This document shows positions 8,815 through 17,908 of a stretch of DNA of 64,000 bases, in pieces (the stretch's first letter is position 1; each line of letters begins with the position of its first letter). The notes beneath the pieces are model-generated. The model saw only the letters and a list, made by a program, of their open reading frames with translations. It searched no databases and was not told the origin of the DNA. The stretch spans positions 620,001 to 684,000 of the forward strand of contig NZ_CP051156.1 of the NCBI RefSeq assembly GCF_012277295.1, in the 5' to 3' direction. The position numbers and the translations under genes are program-made. The DNA is from Wolbachia endosymbiont of Ctenocephalides felis wCfeT. GTDB lineage: Bacteria; Pseudomonadota; Alphaproteobacteria; Rickettsiales; Anaplasmataceae.

Positions 8815-10275
8815 GTATCCATTCAGCCGGGCGGTAAAATAAAGAGTAGACAAGGAATGCTAAAAAGGTAAACTAGAGTGGCTGTGAGGTAATATGGTTG
8901 ATCTTTTAGAATTTTGCGAAAGTTTAAGCAGACTATAGAAAAGTTAGAAACAAAAATAGAAGAGCTTAAAGCAGAAAATAAAGCGCTAAGGATCGAAAAC
9001 GCTGAGTTAAAAGAAAGGCTTGGCTTAAATTCAAAAAATTCATCTATACCAAGCTCCAAAGAATTATATAAGATGAGGGAAAATAAGCCAAAAAGTGACA
9101 GGAAAGTAGGAGCACAGGTTGGACATAAAGGCAGTTACCGCCCTAAAATGGAGGCAGATGAGATGGTAAAAATAGAACTGCCCAATACGTGTGAGTGCGG
9201 AGGAGAAATTGCGGTATCAAAAGATCCGTATACTCATCAAAAGGTCGATTTGCCGGAAATCAAGCCGTATGTAGTTGAATATCAACTAGAGCATGGACGT
9301 TGCAAAAGATGTGGAAAAAGAAAAAGTAGCAAGCTACAAGAAGGAGTAACTGCGGACACATTTGGTCCAAGAGTTAAGTCAGTAATTGCAGCATTAAGTG
9401 GATTTTACAAGAATTCGAAAAAAGAAGTGGCAAATATTATAAAGGACATTTTCAACCTGGATATCAGCGTCGGTAGTGTATCAAATAGCGAGGCTAGAGT
9501 GGCAGAAAAATGCCAAGAAGCATATGAGCAAATTGAGGAAGAGGTAAGCAAGAGCAAAATTTTACATATCGATGAAACTAGCCATTACAACAAAGGTAAA
9601 CAGGGCTGGTGCTGGATGTTTGCGAGCAAAATAGGAAGTGTGATCAAATTGACAGAGTCAAGAGGGATGAAAGTCCTGGAAAATAGTAAATTTGGAAAGA
9701 ATAACAACCTAGTAGTGACCGACAGATATGCAGCTTACAACTACTTTTCCAGCAAGAAAAGGCAGGTCTGTTGGGCACATTTAGCAAGAGATTTTGAAAG
9801 GTTGTCTCATAGTTGGAATAGCGAAGTGAAAGTTTTGGGGTATTATTTAAGGAATGTTGCTACTGAATTATTTGCATTGAAAAAAGCTCTGTTAAAGGAT
9901 GAAATAGACACATTAAGGTTCATAAGAAGAGCAAGAAAATTACGCAAGCGAACGAGATATTACTTAAAGAATATATCAAATTTACCCGAGGCAATTGGAG
10001 CGTCTCGAGTAGCAAAAAATATCATGAAATCGGATCTGATGATGTGGAAATTTTTGGACGATCCAGAAAATATTCCACTGACAAACAACTATGCTGAGCA
10101 ACAGATTCGGCATTACGTTGTTTACCGAAAAGTTTCATATTTTACACAATCGAAACGGGGAAATATGTTTCTTGAGAGGATAATTTCATTGTACTTGACT
10201 TGGAGGCAAAAGAAGTTAAATCCTTTTCAAAACCTACTGGCTATTGCTTCTTAAGCCATACCTCTGAATGGATAC
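8815..10275 (+). mobile_element. IS66-family element, inner copy (A-in), nested insertion with 8-bp target duplication
   Basis: Complete 1,461-bp element with terminal inverted repeats GTATCCATTCAG. It is flanked by the perfect 8-bp direct repeat gtaaaata (8807-8814 and 10276-10283), the duplication length expected for IS66. It sits inside the outer copy in opposite orientation, cutting off the last 35 residues of the outer transposase. The duplication marks it as a relatively recent transposition. Confidence 0.96.
8914..10254 (+). CDS. IS66-family transposase (copy A-in), full length
   Basis: DDE transposase of the IS66 family type that has no tnpA/tnpB partners. The 446 residues comprise an N-terminal coiled coil (about 1-36), a zinc-finger-like region (Cys93, Cys95, Cys130, Cys133), and the catalytic triad Asp220 (ILHIDET), Asp270 (VVTDRY) and Glu395 (NNYAEQQ). 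The frame has only a TTG start at 8914. A better-placed ATG at 8894, with GAGGT just upstream, lies in another frame and ends after 14 codons; a -1 shift at TTTTGC would join it to the transposase. Alleles: Asn39, Ala159, Gln396. Confidence 0.9.
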   Translation: MRKFKQTIEKLETKIEELKAENKALRIENAELKERLGLNSKNSSIPSSKELYKMRENKPKSDRKVGAQVGHKGSYRPKMEADEMVKIELPNTCECGGEIAVSKDPYTHQKVDLPEIKPYVVEYQLEHGRCKRCGKRKSSKLQEGVTADTFGPRVKSVIAALSGFYKNSKKEVANIIKDIFNLDISVGSVSNSEARVAEKCQEAYEQIEEEVSKSKILHIDETSHYNKGKQGWCWMFASKIGSVIKLTESRGMKVLENSKFGKNNNLVVTDRYAAYNYFSSKKRQVCWAHLARDFERLSHSWNSEVKVLGYYLRNVATELFALKKALLKDEIDTLRFIRRARKLRKRTRYYLKNISNLPEAIGASRVAKNIMKSDLMMWKFLDDPENIPLTNNYAEQQIRHYVVYRKVSYFTQSKRGNMFLERIISLYLTWRQKKLNPFQNLLAIAS

Positions 10276-11507
10276 GTAAAATATGAAACTTTTCGGTAAA
10301 CAACGTAATGCCGAATCTGTTGCTCAGCATAGTTGTTTGTCAGTGGAATATTTTCTGGATCGTCCAAAAATTTCCACATCATCAGATCCGATTTCATGAT
10401 ATTTTTTGCTACTCGAGACGCTCCAATTGCCTCGGGTAAATTTGATATATTCTTTAAGTAATATCTCGTTCGCTTGCGTAATTTTCTTGCTCTTCTTATG
10501 AACCTTAATGTGTCTATTTCATCCTTTAACAGAGCTTTTTTCAATGCAAATAATTCAGTAGCAACATTCCTTAAATAATACCCCAAAACTTTCACTTCGC
10601 TATTCCAACTATGAGACAACCTTTCAAAATCTCTTGCTAAATGTGCCCAACAGACCTGCCTTTTCTTGCTGGAAAAGTAGTTGTAAGCTGCATATCTGTC
10701 GGTCACTACTAGGTTGTTATTCTTTCCAAATTTACTATTTTCCAGGACTTTCATCCCTCTTGACTCTGTCAATTTGATCACACTTCCTATTTTGCTCGCA
10801 AACATCCAGCACCAGCCCTGTTTACCTTTGTTGTAATGGCTAGTTTCATCGATATGTAAAATTTTGCTCTTGCTTACCTCTTCCTCAATTTGCTCATATG
10901 CTTCTTGGCATTTTTCTGCCACTCTAGCCTCGCTATTTGATACACTACCGACGCTGATATCCAGGTTGAAAATGTCCTTTATAATATTTGCCACTTCTTT
11001 TTTCGAATTCTTGTAAAATCCACTTAATGCTGCAATTACTGACTTAACTCTTGGACCAAATGTGTCCGCAGTTACTCCTTCTTGTAGCTTGCTACTTTTT
11101 CTTTTTCCACATCTTTTGCAACGTCCATGCTCTAGTTGATATTCAACTACATACGGCTTGATTTCCGGCAAATCGACCTTTTGATGAGTATACGGATCTT
11201 TTGATACCGCAATTTCTCCTCCGCACTCACACGTATTGGGCAGTTCTATTTTTACCATCTCATCTGCCTCCATTTTAGGGCGGTAACTGCCTTTATGTCC
11301 AACCTGTGCTCCTACTTTCCTGTCACTTTTTGGCTTATTTTCCCTCATCTTATATAATTCTTTGGAGCTTGGTATAGATGAATTTTTTGAATTTAAGCCA
11401 AGCCTTTCTTTTAACTCAGCGTTTTCGATCCTTAGCGCTTTATTTTCTGCTTTAAGCTCTTCTATTTTTGTTTCTAACTTTTCTATAGTCTGCTTAAACT
11501 TTCGCAA
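10251..11507 (-). pseudogene. IS66-family transposase (copy A-out), C-terminus cut off by the nested copy
   Basis: Residues 1-411 match the intact transposase, including Asp220, Asp270 and Glu395. After VSYFT the frame enters the end of the nested copy and stops after YPFRGMA. The missing 35 codons lie on the far side of the nested element, near 8703-8814. All three catalytic acids remain, but the lost C-terminal part makes activity unlikely. Alleles: Asn39, Ala159, Gln396, the same as the inner copy. Confidence 0.88.
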
Positions 11508-11749
11508 AATTCTAAAAGATCAACCATATTACCTCACAGCCACTCTAGTTTACCTTTTTAGCATTCCTTGTCTACTCTTTATTTTACCGCCCGGCTGAAT
11601 GGATACTACAAGTAAAGTATCAGATTATATTTTCTGCAGTACTATGCGCATTATAATTTTCTCACATTTGCTGCTGTTAACCTTAATCTCCTGCGTCATA
11701 GTTTATCCCCTAAATAAGTTAATGTCTATTACCCTGATAACATTCCAAA

Positions 11750-12409
11750 TCAAGACAACAAGCAACCACCTGCATAAATAGGAACTTCTCCTTGAAAATC
11801 CCACATTGCGCTCTGACAAGTCTGACAATTTTTACCTTTGTCTGTGCAATCTAATATTCGACCATTTTCATCAGAAAACTTCGTGTACTCAGAATACGTA
11901 ATATCAGCCACAGTATCATCTCTTGTAACAAGCTTACCGTCTGCTGTATTAACAATTACCAACGGCTTTCTCTGAGAAATTGTCGCAACTGGTTTACACT
12001 TATTGACATCAGTATCACCCCTTCCTATTTTTGTAAATCGTATACAAGAGTCATCACGAAAAAATGGAATATCAACAATACCATTAAAGTGATCATTCCA
12101 TATTTCTAAATGTTTGAAACCCTTATAATAGTCGGATGACATACCTATACAATTCTTATTAAAATATCCTGACCACCAAGTTACAGCATCTACAACATTT
12201 CTACTACCGTTGTCACAATGATTAACATTTAGACCAAATTGTCTGGTAAGATAAGTTCCATTTTGAATTTTGTCAATAATGTCACTACTTAGCTCAGGAT
12301 ACCATATATTCAATACCTTTTTAGTATAAAATTTATCTCCTTCTAGTGTAATATAGTCCTTTCCATGCTTACATTCCATCAATTCACTTACCACTTCATT
12401 ATTATACAT
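11750..12409 (-). CDS. Hypothetical protein with several cysteines
   Basis: A 219-residue protein that I do not recognise. It has no signal peptide or membrane segment. Eight cysteines are spread along it, and the C-terminal stretch is dense: DCTDKGKNCQTCQSAMWDF near residue 187. Several aromatic-rich segments (VTWWSGYF near 77) suggest a compact folded domain. Its start codon overlaps the end of the upstream gene by 8 bases (AATGTATAA), so the pair is likely co-translated. It is the first gene after the IS66 pair, and its 3' end is about 140 bases from the IS. Confidence 0.55.
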   Translation of the reverse strand: MYNNEVVSELMECKHGKDYITLEGDKFYTKKVLNIWYPELSSDIIDKIQNGTYLTRQFGLNVNHCDNGSRNVVDAVTWWSGYFNKNCIGMSSDYYKGFKHLEIWNDHFNGIVDIPFFRDDSCIRFTKIGRGDTDVNKCKPVATISQRKPLVIVNTADGKLVTRDDTVADITYSEYTKFSDENGRILDCTDKGKNCQTCQSAMWDFQGEVPIYAGGCLLS

Positions 12410-12743
12410 TTTCTAAGTTTTTATAAGCTTCATCTTTCACTACTTCGCAATTTTTTGGAGCTAATTTACATAACCACTTGATATCTTCTATTGCTTCTTT
12501 CCAAACCTCATCCATTCTTTGCCTACCCTCTTTAAATTTTTGTCTAATTTCCTTTTCACATCTTTCCTCAATTTCTCTAAGCTCATTTTGACAATTCTCC
12601 TTAAGTTGATTTACTAATATTTTCTCACATTTTCTTCGTACCTCATCACATTCACTACCTGTAAATACATTACATGCAATCTCCTTACGACATTCGGAGT
12701 TTGCAATCCAATGGCTATTTGTACAACTTTCAGGCTGTGTCAT
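12402..12743 (-). CDS. Hypothetical protein, Cys-rich N-terminus and charged helical C-terminus
   Basis: A 113-residue protein that I do not recognise. The first 40 residues hold four to five Cys (CTNSHWIANSEC, CNVFTGSEC). The rest is a charged helix with heptad-like Glu/Lys/Arg runs (about residues 40-95), likely a coiled coil, ending in CKLAPKNCEV. It overlaps the next gene by 8 bases and is probably the first gene of a two-gene operon. No toxin, antitoxin or secretion signature is evident. Confidence 0.5.
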   Translation of the reverse strand: MTQPESCTNSHWIANSECRKEIACNVFTGSECDEVRRKCEKILVNQLKENCQNELREIEERCEKEIRQKFKEGRQRMDEVWKEAIEDIKWLCKLAPKNCEVVKDEAYKNLENV

Positions 12744-12828
12744 GATTTACCTTCTTTAGATTATAAAATATTTACTTTAGCATAGAATAGTTAATAATTT
12801 AATATTATTGGTAGACTATAATATTAAA

Positions 12829-14151
12829 TTACTTAAATTCCTCAGAGTGCAAATTACGTGGTAAAGACTCTAACTCTTTGGCAGTGGTAAGTTCTTTATT
12901 TTTTGTATGGATGCCAAGTTTGTTAAATTCTCGAGCAGCAGGAAAGACTCTTGCCTCAAGAGAGCCAGCAGTTTTGTTATAATTTTCCACAGCACTTTTC
13001 AGGCTTTTGCGTAAATTATCAAAGTTTTCACCCATGGTGCAGACACGTTCGTATAGAATATGTCCCAGTTCACTAATTTTTTTCGCGCTTTCAGCGATGA
13101 CCTCTTGTTTCCACCCATACGCTATTGCCCTTAGCAAAGCAATTAAAGTAATCGGTGTGGCAATGATTATCTTTTTTTCCACTCCTATCTCTATTAAGGC
13201 AGGTTCATGTTCAAGAGCTGCACTAAAAACTCCTTCTCCGGTCAGAAAAAGTACCACAAGCTCCGGTGTGTTTTCAAATTGATTCCAATACTCTTTTTTT
13301 CCTAAATCATTTATATGTTTTTTTATTGCTAGTGAATGATCTTTTAATTTTTCCTTTTGTATTTGCAAGTCATTTTGTGACACAGCTTCAAGATAAGAAT
13401 CAAGTGGTACTTTGGCATCTATTATTATCTGTTTACCAGATGGCATTTTGATTATCAAATCAGGGCGTAATAAATTATCTTCATTTTTGTCAATTACTGA
13501 TGGTTGAGTAAAAAAATCACAGTGTTCAATCATTCCAGCCATTTCGACCACCCTTTTTAGCTGCATTTCACCCCATTTTCCTCTAATGTGAGGTTTCTTC
13601 AGAGCGTTAGCAAGGTTTGAAGTTTGACCCATCAGCGCACCAATTTGCTCTTTTAGACCTTCATAAGCTCCCACTCTTTCTTTTTCCAGTTCACGTATCT
13701 CGCTATCAAACTTTTCCAATTTCTCTTTTATTGGAGTGACAATTTCGTTGATTGTTGCTTGTCTTTTCTTGAAATCGCTCTCAGTTTCTTTTAATTTACC
13801 ATCAATTACTTCTTTTGCTAAATTTAGAAAGTTATTATTGTTTGTCTGTAAAGCATCAAGAGAAAGTGCTTTGAAAGCGTTTGTCAATCTTGTCTCTGCT
13901 TTTTCTAGTAATTCTATCTCTTTTTTCTTCTCCTCACGTTCTTTTTGTAAAGTTATTTCAAGCTCCGCATTTTTGATTCTTAAGTCTACTATTTCTTCAC
14001 TTTTACTGAGCAAAGCTTGCTTTGCTTCCTGTAGCTCATCTGTTAACTTACATAAATTACCTTCAAGGTTCTCGCGTAATTTTCCATTCTTCTTTGTAAC
14101 TATATAGAGAAATAATAAAGAAAGGATAAGAAGTATAGAACTGGAAAACAT
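12829..14151 (-). CDS. rmuC: DNA recombination protein RmuC
   Basis: Member of the RmuC family, known to limit inversions at short inverted repeats in E. coli; contains a predicted PD-(D/E)XK-type nuclease fold. The 440-residue protein starts with a membrane segment (about residues 3-19) and continues with a long coiled coil (about 25-170). The conserved core follows (HIRGKWGEMQLKRVVE near 188, LIIKMPSGKQIIIDAKVPLDSY near 231 to 252). Length fits the family. Its role in preventing rearrangements is of interest next to the many IS66 repeats, but no link is shown here. Confidence 0.93.
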   Translation of the reverse strand: MFSSSILLILSLLFLYIVTKKNGKLRENLEGNLCKLTDELQEAKQALLSKSEEIVDLRIKNAELEITLQKEREEKKKEIELLEKAETRLTNAFKALSLDALQTNNNNFLNLAKEVIDGKLKETESDFKKRQATINEIVTPIKEKLEKFDSEIRELEKERVGAYEGLKEQIGALMGQTSNLANALKKPHIRGKWGEMQLKRVVEMAGMIEHCDFFTQPSVIDKNEDNLLRPDLIIKMPSGKQIIIDAKVPLDSYLEAVSQNDLQIQKEKLKDHSLAIKKHINDLGKKEYWNQFENTPELVVLFLTGEGVFSAALEHEPALIEIGVEKKIIIATPITLIALLRAIAYGWKQEVIAESAKKISELGHILYERVCTMGENFDNLRKSLKSAVENYNKTAGSLEARVFPAAREFNKLGIHTKNKELTTAKELESLPRNLHSEEFK

Positions 14152-14249
14152 CAGAATACAAAAAAACGCTACCTACAATACTACACGATTTTTATAAAGG
14201 TTACAAAAATCGTGTTTACACAAGTAGAAAGATAATTTAACTTAAATGG

Positions 14250-15776
14250 ATGATAGATTACATATTAGCACCTCTTTCCTTACCGCTTTTTCTAACTGAA
14301 AATTATCTTGTGATAACTGCAATGATTCCACTTTTAAGTGCAATTATAATTTTCTTTACTGATAAATGGCCTGGCGTAAGTAATGGTGTGACTATTGCCT
14401 CTTCTGTGTTACTGTTCATATACGTATGCTTGTGCACCTTGTATTGGGCATCTGGTGATAATTCCAGATTTATTTTAATGGATTTTGGTAACAACCTGCA
14501 TATTAGCTTAAAGTTGGAATCGATAGGAGTAATTTTTAGTTTGTTAATATCATTTCTATGGATATTAACTAGCATATATGCAATATGCTATATGAAAAAT
14601 AATTATCCTAATAGCAATTACTCAAAATTTTTATGTTTTCTTTCAATATCTATTAGCTGTGCTGTATTTATTGCATTTTCTGGAGATTTACTGACTACAT
14701 TTATTTTTTACGAGCTGCTGACCATCAGCACTTATCCACTAGTTACTTATAATGCAATAAATAGACTTCCTTCGCAACCAATTTCTGATGAGTCAGTGAT
14801 TGCAGGACGTTACTACTTTGGTGTGCTATTTTTTTCCTCTTTGGTAATATTTTTTCCTGCAATAGGACTATTATATCATAAGTTTCATACTTTGGATTTT
14901 GTAAGTGGTGGAATATTTAAATTTGATACTTCACTTACTACTTTTGTTACAGTGTGTTTTGCTATGTTAATTTATGGAGTAGGAAAAGCTGTGCTAATGC
15001 CAATGCATTTTTGGCTGCCAAAAGCAATGGTGGCGCCAACTCCTGTGAGTGCGTTATTACACGCTGTTGCTGTTGTGAAGTCTGGGGTTTTTATAATAAT
15101 AAAAGTTGTGCTGTATACTTTTGGCGTCGATAATATGCAACATTTTGTGCAGCAAAACTGGCTTGCTGGAGGATGGTTACCTTACGCTGCAGGGTTTACT
15201 ATCATTATTGCATCGCTTATTGCACTAAAGCAGAAAGAATTAAAAAAATTACTTGCTTATTCTACCGTTTCTCAATTGTCATATGTCATATTATTTGTTT
15301 CAATTTTTAGTGAATTGAGTGCAAAGGTTGCAGTTTTTCAGTTAGTTTGCCACGCCTTTGCAAAAATCACTTTATTTTTTATTGCAGGTAGCATAATAAC
15401 AAAAACAGGTGAAAAATACATAGATAGAATCCACGGTATAGGGCGAAGCATGCCAATTACCATGATAGCATTTACCATATGTGCATTTTCTATGATAGGA
15501 GTGCCACCTGCTCCAACTTTTTGGAGTAAATTTCTCATTCTTCAAGCTGTTTTCAACTCTAGTGATATAGTACTTTTTGTGTTTGTTACTTTGGTTTTAA
15601 TTGTGAGTACTATACTTAATGCTATGTACTTTTTGCCGATAATTTACAATGTTTTCTTTTCAAAATCCTCTAAAAACTGCTTTATCAAAAAAACACCTGT
15701 TTTTCTTATCTTGCCACCGATTGTTACCGCTGTATGTACTTTGGTAATTTTCTTCAGTTATAAAGTAGTACTTTAG
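14250..15776 (+). CDS. mnhD: Na+/H+ (cation/proton) antiporter subunit D, MnhD/MrpD-like
   Basis: Integral membrane protein of 508 residues with about 14 hydrophobic segments and the proton-antiporter membrane domain shared with complex I NuoN/NuoM. Signatures include IFYELLTISTYPLV (key Glu near residue 152), KAVLMPMHFWLPKAMVAPTPVSALLHAVAVVKSG (Lys and His residues of the proton path, near 247-280) and LKKLLAYSTVSQLSY near 332-346. Other subunits (B, C, F, G) sit about 15 kb away near 30.6-32.4 kb, so the complex is genetically split. NuoN is the alternative, but the cluster elsewhere supports Mnh. Confidence 0.85.
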   Translation: MIDYILAPLSLPLFLTENYLVITAMIPLLSAIIIFFTDKWPGVSNGVTIASSVLLFIYVCLCTLYWASGDNSRFILMDFGNNLHISLKLESIGVIFSLLISFLWILTSIYAICYMKNNYPNSNYSKFLCFLSISISCAVFIAFSGDLLTTFIFYELLTISTYPLVTYNAINRLPSQPISDESVIAGRYYFGVLFFSSLVIFFPAIGLLYHKFHTLDFVSGGIFKFDTSLTTFVTVCFAMLIYGVGKAVLMPMHFWLPKAMVAPTPVSALLHAVAVVKSGVFIIIKVVLYTFGVDNMQHFVQQNWLAGGWLPYAAGFTIIIASLIALKQKELKKLLAYSTVSQLSYVILFVSIFSELSAKVAVFQLVCHAFAKITLFFIAGSIITKTGEKYIDRIHGIGRSMPITMIAFTICAFSMIGVPPAPTFWSKFLILQAVFNSSDIVLFVFVTLVLIVSTILNAMYFLPIIYNVFFSKSSKNCFIKKTPVFLILPPIVTAVCTLVIFFSYKVVL

Positions 15777-15780
15777 AGAA

Positions 15781-15930
15781 TTAATTGTCTTTTCTTTAGA
15801 TCATATTTTTTCAGTAAATAATGAGGAAAAAGTAAAAGAGCAACATCGTCATTCATCTCCTACTATTCTGTCTCCAGAAGCGCTAGAGAGGGTTTGCAAT
15901 TCTATAAATTATTTACATAATAATAAGTAA
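15781..15930 (+). pseudogene. Decayed coding remnant after mnhD
   Basis: An open stretch of 49 codons with protein-like composition (SPTILSPEALERVC near its end) that closes at TAA 15928-15930. It has no ATG, GTG or TTG start in frame and begins right after the mnhD stop. It looks like the 3' tail of a lost gene. The parent family is not recognised. The rest of 15931-16057 holds only the typA upstream region. Confidence 0.3.
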
Positions 15931-16002
15931 TGTGCAGTCAACGAAATTATACAGATAATCTGAAAGAAGTCTTATACAGAAAATAGTTTAGAAATATAAT
16001 GT

Positions 16003-16030
16003 TTGTATAAAACCTTGGTTTAAGTATATT
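16003..16030 (+). promoter_or_regulatory. Possible sigma-70 promoter of typA
   Basis: TTGTAT (16003-16008) and TATATT (16025-16030) are separated by 16 bases, upstream of the typA start at 16058. The -35 match is weak and the region is AT-rich, so a chance match is possible. Confidence 0.3.
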
Positions 16031-16057
16031 ATATTATTAACCTTAAGATGATAGGAA

Positions 16058-17908
16058 ATGACAGAATTTAAATCAATTCGTAATATTGCAATCATTGCAC
16101 ATGTTGACCATGGTAAAACTACTTTACTCGATAATATGTTGAAGCAAAGTGGAACATTTCGTGAAAATCAAGAAGTTCAAGAACGTGTAATGGATAGCGG
16201 AGATCAAGAGCGCGAACGTGGAATAACAATACTTGCAAAATGCACATCAATCATGTGGGAAGATGAAAAAATTAATATTATTGACACGCCAGGACATGCA
16301 GATTTTGGAGGAGAAGTAGAGAGGGTATTATGCATGGCAGATGGAGTGTTATTGCTTGTTGATGCTGCAGAAGGTCCAATGCCACAAACTAAATTTGTAT
16401 TGTCAAAAGCGCTAAAAGCAAATTTGAAGCCAATCGTAATAATTAATAAAGTCGATCGACCAGATAGCAGGATTGATGAAGTATTAAATGAAATATATGA
16501 ATTATTTTTTAACTTAGATGCGACTAATGAGCAGTTGGAGTTTCCAGTGCTCTATGCATCAGGCAGAAACGGCTGGTGTGCAAAGGAACTAACAGATGAA
16601 AGGAAAGATCTCAGTCCATTATTTTCAACAGTTATTGATTATATAAAGCCTGCAGTTTATGATCAAAATTCACCTTTTGCTATGCTGGTTACTTTACTTG
16701 AATCTGATAAGTTTCTCGGCAGGATATTAACAGGAAAAGTTTATCAAGGCGTTGCAAGAGTTAATTCGGATCTTAAGGTACTTGATCTGGAAGGTAAGGT
16801 GATCGAACGAGGAAGATTAACAAAATTACTCTCATTTTCCAGGTTAAAACGCATTCCAGTTGAGCAGGCAGTAGCCGGTGATATTATTGCAATTGCAGGG
16901 CTTGAGGAAGCTTCTGTTTCAGATACCATAGCTGCACCAGAGGTGACAATTGCCATAAGCTCTACTCCTGTTGATCCGCCAACAATGGCGATCACTATCA
17001 GTGTTAATGATTCACCTTTTGCTGGACAAGAAGGAACGAAATTAACCTCAACCGTTATTAAGGATCGTTTATATGCTGAAGCGGAGACTAATGTTGCAAT
17101 TACTGTAACTCCAACGCCAAGCGGTGAAGCATTTGAAGTTGGTGGACGCGGTGAGTTGCAGCTAGGAGTGTTAATTGAAAACATGAGAAGAGAAGGCTTC
17201 GAACTTTCCGTTTCGCGTCCTCGCGTGCTATTTAAAGAAGAAGATGGAAAAAAACTTGAGCCTATAGAAGAAGTGGTGATCGATGTAGATGATGAATATA
17301 GTGGAATTATCATGGAGAAACTCAGCTTTCGTAAAGGTGAAGTAATTGACATGAGGCCATCTGGTAGTGGGAGGACAAGGCTAACATTTTTAGTACCATC
17401 AAGAGGATTGATCGGTTATCAGGGAGAGTTTTTAACCTATTCCCGTGGTACAGGAATAATCAACCATTTATTCCATAGCTATGCTCCACATAAGGGTCCA
17501 ATTTCAGGCAGAAGAAATGGTGTGTTAATTTCTACAGATAAGGGTGAAGCAGTTGCCTACGCAATTTTCAATCTGCAAGACAGGGGAATAATGTTTATTA
17601 AACCACAGGACAAAGTATATTGCGGTATGGTTGTTGGTCAGCATAGCCGTGATAATGACTTGGAAATAAATGTGCTAAAAGGTAAACAATTAACAAATGT
17701 AAGGGCGTCAGGTAGCGACGAAGCTATCAAACTCACTCCGCCGAAAATAATGACATTGGAAGAAATGATAGCTTATATAGATGATGACGAATTAGTAGAG
17801 GTAACCCCAAAATCTATACGCCTACGTAAGAGGTTTCTCGATCCCAATGAGCGCAAACGAGCTGGAAGAGCAAGTATCCATTCAGGTGTATGGCTTAAGA
17901 AGCAATAG
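16058..17908 (+). CDS. typA: Ribosome-associated GTPase TypA/BipA, last codons replaced by an IS end
   Basis: Translational GTPase linked to ribosome assembly and stress adaptation. The 616 residues contain G1 AHVDHGKTTL near residue 14, DTPGHADFGG near 76, NKVDR near 130, EF-G-like domains, and the BipA C-terminal domain (SRGLIGYQGEF near 448, GRRNGVLIS near 485). The native end reaches KRAGRAS, very close to the usual family terminus. The IS66 end at 17874 then supplies IHSGVWLKKQ and the stop. Function is probably kept. A short GGA precedes the ATG. Confidence 0.94.
   Translation: MTEFKSIRNIAIIAHVDHGKTTLLDNMLKQSGTFRENQEVQERVMDSGDQERERGITILAKCTSIMWEDEKINIIDTPGHADFGGEVERVLCMADGVLLLVDAAEGPMPQTKFVLSKALKANLKPIVIINKVDRPDSRIDEVLNEIYELFFNLDATNEQLEFPVLYASGRNGWCAKELTDERKDLSPLFSTVIDYIKPAVYDQNSPFAMLVTLLESDKFLGRILTGKVYQGVARVNSDLKVLDLEGKVIERGRLTKLLSFSRLKRIPVEQAVAGDIIAIAGLEEASVSDTIAAPEVTIAISSTPVDPPTMAITISVNDSPFAGQEGTKLTSTVIKDRLYAEAETNVAITVTPTPSGEAFEVGGRGELQLGVLIENMRREGFELSVSRPRVLFKEEDGKKLEPIEEVVIDVDDEYSGIIMEKLSFRKGEVIDMRPSGSGRTRLTFLVPSRGLIGYQGEFLTYSRGTGIINHLFHSYAPHKGPISGRRNGVLISTDKGEAVAYAIFNLQDRGIMFIKPQDKVYCGMVVGQHSRDNDLEINVLKGKQLTNVRASGSDEAIKLTPPKIMTLEEMIAYIDDDELVEVTPKSIRLRKRFLDPNERKRAGRASIHSGVWLKKQ

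Larger units (their letters stand above)
8677..11606 (-). mobile_element. IS66-family element, outer copy (A-out), interrupted by a second copy
   Basis: Its two parts, 8677-8814 and 10284-11606, sum to 1,461 bp, exactly the length of the intact copies. Both ends begin GTATCCATTCAG and then diverge: GTGTATGG at the transposase 3' end, CCGGGCGG at the 5' end. It is interrupted near its 3' end by a plus-strand copy. The outer flanks do not form a target duplication (tctattgc before, tacaagta after). This suggests that the chromosome on the two sides was joined by recombination rather than by one insertion. Between 11607 and 11749 I see no credible gene. Confidence 0.93.

Noticed and set aside
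8823..9059. A 78-codon frame opposite the transposase start, present in every IS66 copy
   Set aside because: It is antisense to the coiled-coil coding region, has no ribosome-binding site, and is copied only because the IS is repeated.
11599..11781. Small plus-strand frame after the IS66 nest
   Set aside because: It begins inside the IS end, overlaps the 3' end of a better minus-strand gene, and has no conserved features.
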